A DNA stretch of 64,000 bases from Bacteroidota bacterium (GTDB lineage: Bacteria; Bacteroidota; Bacteroidia; AKYH767-A; OLB10): contig JAHEYP010000003.1 of NCBI GenBank assembly GCA_023251535.1, positions 62,001-126,000 on the forward strand, read 5' to 3'. Position numbers and translations under genes: made by a program. The notes under the pieces were generated by a model. It had not been told where the DNA came from, searched no databases, and saw only the letters and a list, made by a program, of their open reading frames with translations. Below, piece by piece: positions 33,408 to 43,400 of the stretch. The first letter of the stretch is position 1. Every line of letters starts with the position of its first letter.

Positions 33408-35793
33408 TCTTATCTTCTTGATCAAGATCCATATTATCATCGACTTCTTCACTGTCGATATCAATGAATGCAGCATCCGTAATATCTTTTCTTTTCACCC
33501 ATTGATCAATAGAAATTAAAATACTTGGAAGTAAAACCAAGTTTGTTACCATCGCTACTAATAGAGTGATTGAAATAAGAATTCCCAGTGCTTTCGTTCC
33601 GCCAAAACTCGATGCCGCAAATATCGAAAATCCGAAGAAGAGGATAACTGCAGTATAAATCATACTTAACCCTGTATCGTAGATTGTCGCTGAAATTGCC
33701 TCTCCAACATTTTTGAATCTCGTTTTTAATTCTTGACGGTATTTTGTGAGGAAGTATATGGTACCGTCAGATGAAATCCCGAACGCAATACTGAAAATTA
33801 ATATTGTTGATGGCTTAAATCGTATTCCTAAAAATCCCATGATTCCCGCAGTAATAGCCAAAGGAATTAAACATGGAAGTTTCGATAAAATGATGATTCG
33901 GAACGAGCGGAATAATGCCATTCCAACCATTGTGATAAGCAATATTTCGATGAGTAAACTTTCTAGAAGATTCTCTAATAAATAGTCGTTTCCTTTTAAG
34001 AACATTAAGCTATGTCCTGTGAAGTGTACATTATAATCTTCTTTAGGGAAAATGGAATCTACTCGAGGTTGTAATTCAGCTAATAGCTTTTTAATTTTTG
34101 CTGAACCAATGTCGGTCATCTGCAAACTTACTCTGGTGTATTGTTTTGTGGTATCGATAAAGCCCGCGAATTTTCCTTCAGTACCACTCACGCTTTTGCT
34201 GTAGTTAGAAAGCTCTTTAAGTTCACTTAATGCAGGAAGTACGTAATATTTTGGCTCTCCTCCTTTGTATGCTTGATAAGAGAATTTTACAGCTTCGGTT
34301 AGCGAAAGGGCTTTGCTTAATTCAGGGTAGTTGGCAAGCTTGTTTTGAAGTGATTTTATTTTGTAAAGTGTGCGTGCGTTGTTCTCAAATACTCCGTTTG
34401 GCTGCTTGGTATCAATTACTATTTCAAATGGTAATACTCCATGGAAATTACTTTCGAAGAAATGTAGATCGGCATAAATGGGGTCATTCTCAGGTAGGTC
34501 ATCAACTACATATCCTGTAATGTCAATTTTAGTCATTCCATACAATGAAACCAATAGTAGCGACCCGATAACTATGTAAACTGCTTTCCTGTGATTATGC
34601 ACAATAATATCTATTAGGTTAAGCATTTTGTTAATGCGTTTCCCTTCTAAATGGCGCATATGCTTTTCAGTAGGTGCAGGTAAATAGGTAAGGATAATCG
34701 GAATAAGTATTAGCGTGATCAAATACGTGATCATTACATTCAATGCTGCAATGACTCCGAATTGTACCAAGAATGAACTGTTGGTGAAATATAGTACTCC
34801 AAAGCCAATCGCTGTAGTGATGTTTGCAAGGAATAAGGAGATTCCAATAGTGCTTATCGTTCTCGATAGTGCTTTAATTTTATTACCATGCTTGAAGTAT
34901 TCTCCTTGATATTTGTTGATAAGGAAAATACAGTTGGGAACTCCAATTACTAAAATAAGTGGTGGGATTAGTCCTGTGAGAATAGTTATTTTGTAATGAA
35001 AGAGATCAATTGTCCCCATACTCCATACTACTCCAATAGCAACTACGAGTAACGAGAATAATACACTCGTAAATGATCTAAAGAAGGCCCATAAAATGAC
35101 TGCAGTAATCAACAGAGCAAGTATCAAGAACAATTTCATTTCTCCCGATACTTTCTTCATTACAGCGGTTCTGATATACGGCATGCCCGAATATTTTAAT
35201 GCTGTGTGATGAGTTGCTTCGAACTGCTGACAAAGTCCTTTGATCTCGTCAACGATGGCGATTCGTCTCTTTGAGTCGAGATCTTTTTTCTTAAAGGTAA
35301 TTGCTAAAAGATGAGCTCCTGTTTCTTTGTTAAAGAGTAAGTTGTTGTAAAAAGGAAGATTGAAAATGACATTCTTCAAACTGTCGACTTCTTGTTGTGA
35401 TTGCGGTTCATGAGCAATTACAGGTTGAAGATCGAATTTTGTTAGGCTGTCGTTTCGTTGCAGATTGTAAACTTGTGTAATACCTAATACATTTTGTATT
35501 CCACTAATGTTCTGGATGTTCTTGCTCAGGCGATACCAGTCCCTGAATTTTTCGTAGGTAAAAAGATTCTGATCTTGAATCCCGATAACCATAACATTAC
35601 CGTCTTCACCAAATAGTTTAGTGAATTGCTCGTATTCAATATAAGCCGGATCGGTAGTAGGAAGTACTTTAGCAAACTCATACGAAAGCTGAATTTGCGA
35701 AGCTTTGTATCCCATGAAAATGGTCAACAATGCTAAAGTGACTATAAGAGCGATTTTATTTCGGAGTATTATTCTTGCTATTCTATTCCACAT
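33400..35793 (-). CDS. RND/MMPL family exporter
   Basis: The open frame begins at 35841, but the ATG at 35793 (MWNRIARIILRNKIALIVTL) is the natural start, giving 797 residues. Two halves each have one membrane segment, a large periplasmic domain and a bundle of five further segments, typical of RND proteins with sterol-sensing-like domains (GLIPPLILVIGVPNCIFLINKY in the first half, AFGISSDGTIYFLTKYRQEL in the second). It probably exports lipids or hydrophobic compounds. The C-terminal tail is very acidic. No adaptor gene is adjacent. Confidence 0.85.
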   Translation of the reverse strand: MWNRIARIILRNKIALIVTLALLTIFMGYKASQIQLSYEFAKVLPTTDPAYIEYEQFTKLFGEDGNVMVIGIQDQNLFTYEKFRDWYRLSKNIQNISGIQNVLGITQVYNLQRNDSLTKFDLQPVIAHEPQSQQEVDSLKNVIFNLPFYNNLLFNKETGAHLLAITFKKKDLDSKRRIAIVDEIKGLCQQFEATHHTALKYSGMPYIRTAVMKKVSGEMKLFLILALLITAVILWAFFRSFTSVLFSLLVVAIGVVWSMGTIDLFHYKITILTGLIPPLILVIGVPNCIFLINKYQGEYFKHGNKIKALSRTISTIGISLFLANITTAIGFGVLYFTNSSFLVQFGVIAALNVMITYLITLILIPIILTYLPAPTEKHMRHLEGKRINKMLNLIDIIVHNHRKAVYIVIGSLLLVSLYGMTKIDITGYVVDDLPENDPIYADLHFFESNFHGVLPFEIVIDTKQPNGVFENNARTLYKIKSLQNKLANYPELSKALSLTEAVKFSYQAYKGGEPKYYVLPALSELKELSNYSKSVSGTEGKFAGFIDTTKQYTRVSLQMTDIGSAKIKKLLAELQPRVDSIFPKEDYNVHFTGHSLMFLKGNDYLLENLLESLLIEILLITMVGMALFRSFRIIILSKLPCLIPLAITAGIMGFLGIRFKPSTILIFSIAFGISSDGTIYFLTKYRQELKTRFKNVGEAISATIYDTGLSMIYTAVILFFGFSIFAASSFGGTKALGILISITLLVAMVTNLVLLPSILISIDQWVKRKDITDAAFIDIDSEEVDDNMDLDQEDKTT

Positions 35794-35818
35794 ATGGGCG
35801 TAGGAGTAATGAATTAGA

Positions 35819-35848
35819 AAAGAGGATGGAATTAACCCCATCCTCTTT
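35819..35848 (-). terminator. Hairpin terminator between the small peptide gene and the RND gene
   Basis: A perfect 11-bp stem (AAAGAGGATGG and CCATCCTCTTT) with an 8-base loop and T-rich flanks on both sides. It begins 11 bases after the stop of the 35-residue ORF. Confidence 0.75.
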
Positions 35849-35859
35849 CGTTTTGTTGA

Positions 35860-35967
35860 TTAGCCGATGATCAGCTTTAAGATCAGGATTGCCGCTGTAA
35901 ACGTGACCACTAGGATCACAGGAAACAGAAACGGACGTCCCTGGTTTTTATCTTTTTGAACTTCCAT
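35860..35967 (-). CDS. 35-residue single-pass membrane peptide
   Basis: A short ORF that starts with ATG at 35967 and ends with TAA at 35860. The N-terminal 13 residues are polar and basic (MEVQKDKNQGRPF), followed by one hydrophobic segment (FPVILVVTFTAAILILKLI). A clear terminator starts 11 bases after the stop and separates it from the RND gene. The upstream 33 bases are A-rich with no SD, as usual in the phylum. The amino-acid pattern, the position and the terminator support a real gene. The function is unknown; it may be a small accessory peptide for a membrane complex. Confidence 0.6.
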   Translation of the reverse strand: MEVQKDKNQGRPFLFPVILVVTFTAAILILKLIIG

Positions 35968-36016
35968 GTTTTTGCTTTTATAAATGAGAAATATAATTAC
36001 CTAAGGGTAATTCTTC

Positions 36017-36394
36017 TTATATCAGCAATACACAGTTTTTAATGTTTAAAGGAACGGATAACAGGACTGAAATTGCCTTGCCATAGCTTCTTGAAATTGG
36101 TAGAAGTAGATGATTAAAGCAATGTAAGTAATTGATATTGTTGTCAGTATGGAGATTCCTTAACTGCTTTTGAAGAGAAGGTGTTTTCCTCTGAAATGAT
36201 GAAATAGTTGCATTGTCAATTGTAATTTTTGAATGATCAGAGTTGAAAATTGAAGACTCCTGCAAGCTACTTTCATTGGGTTTGTTACTTTCATTCAATG
36301 CAGGAGCATGAAGAATGAATAACATTCCTACTATGAAAAAAAGGAATTTAATCCCTTGGTGTATGAGTCTGAGAAAAGGCTTAATCTGAGTCAT
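36017..36394 (-). CDS. Hypothetical protein with N-terminal membrane segment
   Basis: A 125-residue protein with an N-terminal hydrophobic segment (about 13-30, GIKFLFFIVGMLFILHAPAL) that may be a signal anchor. The rest is polar, Ser- and Asn-rich, without a recognised family and with a Cys and several His near residue 92. It lies upstream of the small membrane peptide on the same strand. The composition is plausible but support is weak. A few such ORFs arise by chance. Confidence 0.45.
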   Translation of the reverse strand: MTQIKPFLRLIHQGIKFLFFIVGMLFILHAPALNESNKPNESSLQESSIFNSDHSKITIDNATISSFQRKTPSLQKQLRNLHTDNNINYLHCFNHLLLPISRSYGKAISVLLSVPLNIKNCVLLI

Positions 36395-36574
36395 TAATGC
36401 AAAGATATTATTTCCTTCAATGCGATTTCAATACTTGTAAGTTGTATTCTGATGACTTCTTGTAACTATCTGTTAATCATATTTGTACTTGATGATTTGA
36501 CCATGAAGAAATAAATTTTCATTGATCGTAGCTTTTAGATAAACCTTTCCGTCTTTTTTTTGTTATTTTGACCT

Positions 36575-37081
36575 ATGAGCCTTGAGTACGTAATTTTGGT
36601 AGATTCGAACGATTCTGAGTTAGGAGTGATGGAGAAAATGGAAGCCCACGAAAAGGGTGTTCTTCATAGAGCTTTCTCTGTAATTATTTACAATTCGAAA
36701 GGCGAGATGCTTCTTCAGCAAAGGGCTTTGCATAAATATCATTCAGGCGGATTGTGGACGAATGCTTGTTGTAGTCACCCTCGTCCTGGAGAAAATATTG
36801 TTGACGCTGGCAATCGTCGGTTGAGTGAAGAAATGGGACTTTCAGCCGAACTTTCTATCAAGAATCACTTTATCTACCAAGCATCATTTGATAATGGTTT
36901 AATTGAGCACGAATTCGACTATGTTTTAGAGGGTAAAACTGACTTGGAACCTGTTATTAATCCAGAGGAAGTAAATGCCTACAAATGGGTGGGTCCAGAA
37001 GAATTGAAGCAATCCATCGTAGACGATCCTGAGCTTTATACATTTTGGTTTCGCGAATTATTTCATCGAAAATTAATCTGA
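36575..37081 (+). CDS. idi: Isopentenyl-diphosphate delta-isomerase, type 1
   Basis: A 168-residue cytoplasmic Nudix-fold enzyme that interconverts isopentenyl diphosphate and dimethylallyl diphosphate for isoprenoids (quinones, carotenoids). The catalytic cysteine is present in WTNACCSHPRPGE, the second catalytic Glu in IEHEFDYVLEG, and the metal-binding residues in HKYHSGGLWTN. RRLSEEMGLSAEL corresponds to the Nudix helix. Length is normal. It stands alone. Confidence 0.93.
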   Translation: MSLEYVILVDSNDSELGVMEKMEAHEKGVLHRAFSVIIYNSKGEMLLQQRALHKYHSGGLWTNACCSHPRPGENIVDAGNRRLSEEMGLSAELSIKNHFIYQASFDNGLIEHEFDYVLEGKTDLEPVINPEEVNAYKWVGPEELKQSIVDDPELYTFWFRELFHRKLI

Positions 37082-37474
37082 TTGGCACGATTTTTTCAAT
37101 GTGCATATTCAGGGGTCATCATCTATTTCGTATTTAGTAAGATTTTTAAGCTGCATTCACAATTTCGAATCTGTAATGTTTTTGCGTTTTGTTACTGTCG
37201 TTCCTGTGTTTACAGTTGAAGATTAGATTTCATCTCTTTTCTTACACATTTATTGCATACTCCGAAGCTGCGTTTTGACAGTTTGCTTTTCTGTTTTCAG
37301 AGGTAAAGTATGATTTAGACATCAATTCTAATCGTCAAAACCTTACATAGCTGATATACCTGCAATAAATAAAAAATTTAGGCTTTTAGTTGAGGTTAGA
37401 TTTGTTTTTGCCATAAAAGTATTCGAGCGAATTCGCACGAACAATTATGGCCTAAACACGAAAAACATGATGTT
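37082..37474. other. Upstream region of the giant surface protein gene
   Basis: 393 bases without an ORF on either strand. Close to the gene, TAGATTTG at 37397-37404 fits the -7 box but has no good TTG partner. A 20-bp near-palindrome lies at 37422-37441. The rest shows no recognisable signal, and no terminator follows idi. Confidence 0.5.
37422..37441. promoter_or_regulatory. 20-bp near-palindrome in the leader of the giant gene
   Basis: TTCGAGCGAATTCGCACGAA is symmetric except for one A-A pair. It lies 33 bases before the start codon and could be an operator or an RNA hairpin in the leader. Confidence 0.4.
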
Positions 37475-40400
37475 ATGAGCCGAAATCTACATCGTTGGTA
37501 CATCTTCCTTCTCTTAGCATTCCTGATGACTTCCGGTTATCAAGCGAATGCAAGTCACGCTATGGGAGCTGACCTGACTTATCAGTGCTTGGGCGGAAAT
37601 ACATATAAAGTGCGATTCTCTTTCTATCGCGACTGTATAGGGATTCCTGCACCTGCCAATGTTTACATTAGCGTGCGTTCAGCAAGTTGCAACCAGAACT
37701 TGGGTGTAACTGCTAACCCAATTCCGGGGACGGGACAACAAGTTACTTACTTGTGTCCTACTGCAACGTCTACCTGTAATGGTGGAACGTTTACCGGTAT
37801 CCAAGAATGGGTATACGAAGGAATTATTACGCTACCTATGCAGTGCACCGACTGGCAATTTTCATATTCACTATGCTGTCGTAATGCTGCAATCACTACA
37901 ATTACAAATCCAGGCTCAAACACATTTTATATTTATGCAAATCTGAATAACGTTGCATCTACTTGCAACAGTTCACCAGTATTCTCTAACAAACCTGTTC
38001 CTTTCGCATGCTTAGGTCAGCAACTTTGCTTTAATCACGGAGCCGTTGATGCGGATGGTGATTCATTAGTTTATTCATTAGTTAATCCAAAGCAAACTGC
38101 AACTACGAATGTTTCTTATATCGGACCTTATTCAGCTACTTCTCCATTAAATTCAAGTCCGGCAATGCAGTTCAATACTGCTACCGGAGATGTTTGCTTT
38201 ACACCCCAGCAGCTTCAAGTAACTGTTATGGCAGTATTAGTTCAGGAATATAGAAATGGTGTTTTAATTGGATCTGTTGTTCGTGATATTCAAGTTACGG
38301 TTTTAAATTGTAACAATAGTTTGCCAACATTAACTGGTATAAATGGTACTAACGATTTTGATATTACTGTTTGTGCTAATGATCCATTATGTTTTAATGT
38401 ATTCTCTAACGATCCTGATGCCGGACAGCAATTATCAGTATTCTATAATAATGCTATTCCTGCAGCAACATTTAATACAGCAGGTACTCCGCATCCAACA
38501 GGCACTTTTTGCTGGACACCTAGTCAAGCTGATATAAGTTCCAATCCTTATTGCTTCACTTTAAGAGTTGGTGATGATGCTTGTCCTTATATTGGTTCTC
38601 AAACTTATTCTTATTGTATAACGGTAACAGGTATTAATGTGGATTTAGGTCCGGATCAATATATCGCTTGTAGTGACTTAGCAACAATAACAGCTAATGC
38701 AACTGGGGGAAATGCCCCGTATACATATTTATGGAGTAACGGCTTTACAGGTCCTACACAAACAGTTCCGGTAGGAACTTATGTTGTTACTGTTTCCGAC
38801 GGAACTTGTTCAAGTACTGATACAGTAAATGTTGTTAGTGCTTTTGAACCGACAGCAGATTTTACATGGTCAGGTGCATGTATTAATTCACTTGTTTCAT
38901 TTACCGATCAAAGTGTTGTTGCTGGAACAATTCAATATTGGAATTGGAATTTTGGTGACGGATCAACATCAACGCAACAAAATCCTACGCATACATACAC
39001 AGCTGCCGGAACTTATAACGTTTCATTAGCAGTTGAAAATATTTATGGTTGTATTGATACAATTATAAAGCCTGTTACAATTGTTCCTTTACCAATTCCT
39101 GCATTTACTGTTGATACAGCTTGTGCCGGTTCCGGAATAAATATCATCAATACGAGTACTCCTCCAGGATCAGGTTATACTTGGATATTTAGTAACGGTA
39201 CTACTTCATCATCACAAAATCCTGTGTTAGTTGTTGGTGCTAGCGGAACATATACAGCAACTTTAATAGTTGAAGATACATTAGGTTGTTCTGATACATT
39301 AACACAATCATTTGTTGTGCATGCACAACCTGTTGCTGCATTTTCGCATACAGGTGCAAATTGCTTAAACAGTGGAATAAGCTTTACCGATAATTCAACA
39401 GGTGGTCCGGTTTCATGGAGCTGGAATTTTGGTGATGGAGGAACTTCTACATCTCAAAATCCTTCGCATACTTATGGATCAAGCGGAACCTACAATGTGT
39501 CATTGGTTGTAGGAAATGCATTCGGTTGTACAGATACTATTGTTCAGCCTGTATTTATTAATCCGCCGCCATTCGTTAATGCAAGTGCGAACGTTGCAGT
39601 ATGTTTAGGTAGTTCAGTGAACTTATCGGCTACCGGTGGAGTTTCATATACTTGGAATCCTGGTGGACTAACAGGTAATCCTGTTTCAGTATCACCATCA
39701 TCAACTACAACATATGTGGTAGTTGGAACGGATGCTAACGGATGTACTGGCACCGATTCAGTGACTGTTACTGTTAATCCATTGCCGGTGCCTACTGTAA
39801 CACCTGATCAAACAATCTGTGCAGGTCAGAGTGTAACGTTCACCGCAGGTGGTGGAGTTAGTTATTACTGGAATCCATCGGGAAGTACAACCTCTACAAT
39901 TACTGTTACACCGGGATCATCTACAACCTATGCAGTTGATGTAGTTGATGGAAACGGATGTCAAGCTACAGCCTTCGTTAACGTTACAGTTAATCCGAAT
40001 CCAGTTATTTCGTTACAACCTGCAGTGTTTATTTGCTCAGGTGTTAATGCTACTCTTGATCCGGGAACAGGTGTTTCATGGTTATGGAGTACAGGCGATA
40101 CAACTCAAACTATTTCGGTAGGAACTCAAGGAAGCTATTCTGTTACCGCAACTAATCAATATGGTTGTACATCAAGTGCAACTACGCAAGTAACAGTAGG
40201 AGGACAGGTTGTCAGCAATAACAATGCAATATCAATTTGTCAAGGACAAACAGCTACATTAAATGCGGGTTATGCTGGAAGTACATATCAATGGAGTACA
40301 GGTTCTACATCTCAAACAATATCAGCAACAGTTTCTGGTGTTTATACTGTGACTGTTACAGATCCTAGCGGTTGTAGCGGAACGGTAATGCATACGGTAA

Positions 40401-43400
40401 ATGTTCATCCTTTGCCTGTACCTAACTTTACTCCTTATGATGTATGTATAAATACTGCAGTGCAATTTACCGACATTTCAAATGTAAATGGTGATACAAT
40501 CGTTTCATGGTCATGGAATCTTGGTGATGGTAACGTGTCATATCAACAAAATCCTTTACATAATTATCTTACTTCTGGAGTATATCCTATTGCCTTAACA
40601 GTAACAACAAATGCAGGATGTACCGCATCATTAAATGATACAGTAAATGTTTATCCTTTGCCGCAATCTCTATTCTCATTCGTAAATGCTTGTGAAGGAA
40701 ATGCTGTTACTTTCCAAGATAATTCAACAACTGGAATGGGTAATATCAATTACTGGTCATGGAATTTTGGGGATGGAACATCATCATCAACACAACATCC
40801 TAGTCATCTTTACTCAACACCTGGAACCTATAATGTAATGCTAACAGTTGGTACCGCGGGTGGATGTCTCGATTCAATAGTTAATCAAGTAATAGTATTT
40901 CCTAGTCCGGTATTGTCGTTTACTACTTCAACACCGTCGAATTGTGCAGGAACATACGTGACGTTTAGCAATACAAGTACAACTACGAATGGCGCAATTA
41001 ATAGCTGGGATTGGAATTTCGGTAATGGAGTAACATCTACATTGGCGAATCCTTCAGCGATATATTATACAGCAGGAAATTATTCTGTTTCCTTAATTGC
41101 TACTACTTCTCATGGATGTACAGATACCGTAACACAGTCGATCGTAATTAATCCATTGCCAACTGTTGACGCAGGTTCAAATACAAATTTATGTAAAGGA
41201 TCAAGTGTTACTTTAACAGCAACTGGTGGTAGTTCATATGTTTGGTCACCGGGAGGAAATACTACTGCATCGATTACTGTAACTCCGATATTAAGTACAA
41301 CATATTATGTAGTTGCAACAAATTCGTTTGGTTGTACTGCACGTGATTCAGTAAATATTACATTACTTAATTTACCTACGCCATCTGCAGGAGCAGATAA
41401 AAGCGTTTGTGTTGGTGGTTCTGTAAATTTAACTGCAACAGGCGGAGGAACATATGCTTGGACACCGGGAGGAATGGCGGGTGCGAATGTTTCAGTTACT
41501 CCAAATGCTACGACAAATTATATTGTTACTGTTACTGCAAGTAATGGATGTAGTGCCAAAGATACAGTTAGAGTAATTGTGAATCCTTTGCCAACTGCGA
41601 GTGCTGGTCCCGATCAAGTGATTTGTGAAGGAACAACAGCTACACTCACTGCATCCGGCGGATCGACCTACTTATGGCAACATAATGGAGCAACAACACC
41701 TACGGTTTATGTTAATCCTTTGGTAAATACCTCGTACATTGTAACAGTTACTTCATCGGCTGGATGTTCTAAGAAAGATACAATGAATGTGTCGTTGAAT
41801 CCGACTCCAGTTGTGAACTTGAATAATGAATTCTTCTGTACAGGATATAGCGCAGTTTTAGATGCAGGAAATCCTGGTATGACTTATGAGTGGATTCCAA
41901 CTACTGAAACAACACAAACTATTGTTGTTTCAACTCCTGGAATCTATCAAGTTGTAGTAACAAATAGCTACGGATGTCAAGGAACAGGTGCATCAACAGT
42001 AATTGAAGGAGGAAACGGAATCGTTTCGAATCCGATAAATGTTATGGCTTGTCAAGGATCGAATATCGTACTCGATGCAGCTAATCCAGGATCAACTTAC
42101 CTATGGAGTACAGGTGCAACTTCACAAACTATCAATGTATCGAATTCTGGTTCATACTCGGTAACGGTTACCGATGCAGGCGGATGTTCTGCTACATTTA
42201 CAAATGATGTGACAGTTAATCCTTTGCCAGTAGTTAATTTCGTTAGCTCTCCTGCTTGTTTCGGTGATCCGACAACGTTAGTAGATCAAACTTCCTTATC
42301 AACAGGAAATATACTTTCATGGCAATGGACATTACCGAATGGTGGTGTTTCGAATGCTCAAAACCCTAATTATGTATTTGCTTCTGCAGGAACATTCCCT
42401 GTAACATTAGTTGTTACTTCTGGATCAGGTTGTGTTGATTCTGTGACTAATAATGTTACTGTTAATCCACTTCCAATTGCTGGATTCACAGCTTCTACTG
42501 AATGTCTTGGTGGTCCTTCGTTATTTGCCGACAATTCTACTATACCATCTGGTTCAATTAATAATTGGAATTGGAACTACGGAGATGGATCAACAGGAAC
42601 AGGAAGTACTTCTTCACACTCATATACATCACCAGGTAATTATGTAGCTACATTGATTGTTTCAAGTACTGCAGGTTGTATTGATACTGCAACAGCTTCA
42701 GTAAATGTTAATCCTGTGCCACAAGCAAGATTTAACGCTCCTGAAGTTTGTGAAGGCGACTCAATGAGTTTCTACAATACAACGATCATTAACAACGGAA
42801 TAATTAGTGATATCGCTTGGGATTTCGGTGATGGAGCAACATCAACACTTTCTGATCCGAAACATATTTATCAAAATCCGGGACAGTATGTTGTTACATT
42901 AACTGTAGGATCAGATCAAGCTTGTCAAGATACATATACTGATACAGTAACAGTAAACCAACGTCCTGTAGCGGCAATATTAACTGCTGCTTCATGTAAT
43001 GGGTCTGCTGCGACATTTACCGATAACTCTACTGTTGGAATTGGTTCAGTAACGGGATGGTATTGGGATTTCGGTGATGGTACAGGAAGTAATGATCAAA
43101 ATCCATTACATACTTATGGTAATTCAGGTGCTTATCCAATCTCATTAATTGCAATTAGTGATAAAGGATGTTCTGATACTACATCATCAAATACAACTGT
43201 ATTTAATTTACCTGTTGCAGCATTCACTACAGGTGCAAACTGTTTGGGAAATGCAACTAACTTCAACGATGCATCTTCAGTTCCTTCAGGAACGATAACA
43301 GGATGGAATTGGGATTTAGGTGATGGTTCTACTTCATCTGCGGCAAGTCCGTCTCATACGTATGCAGCAACTGGAACTTATCCTGTAACATTAGTCGTGA

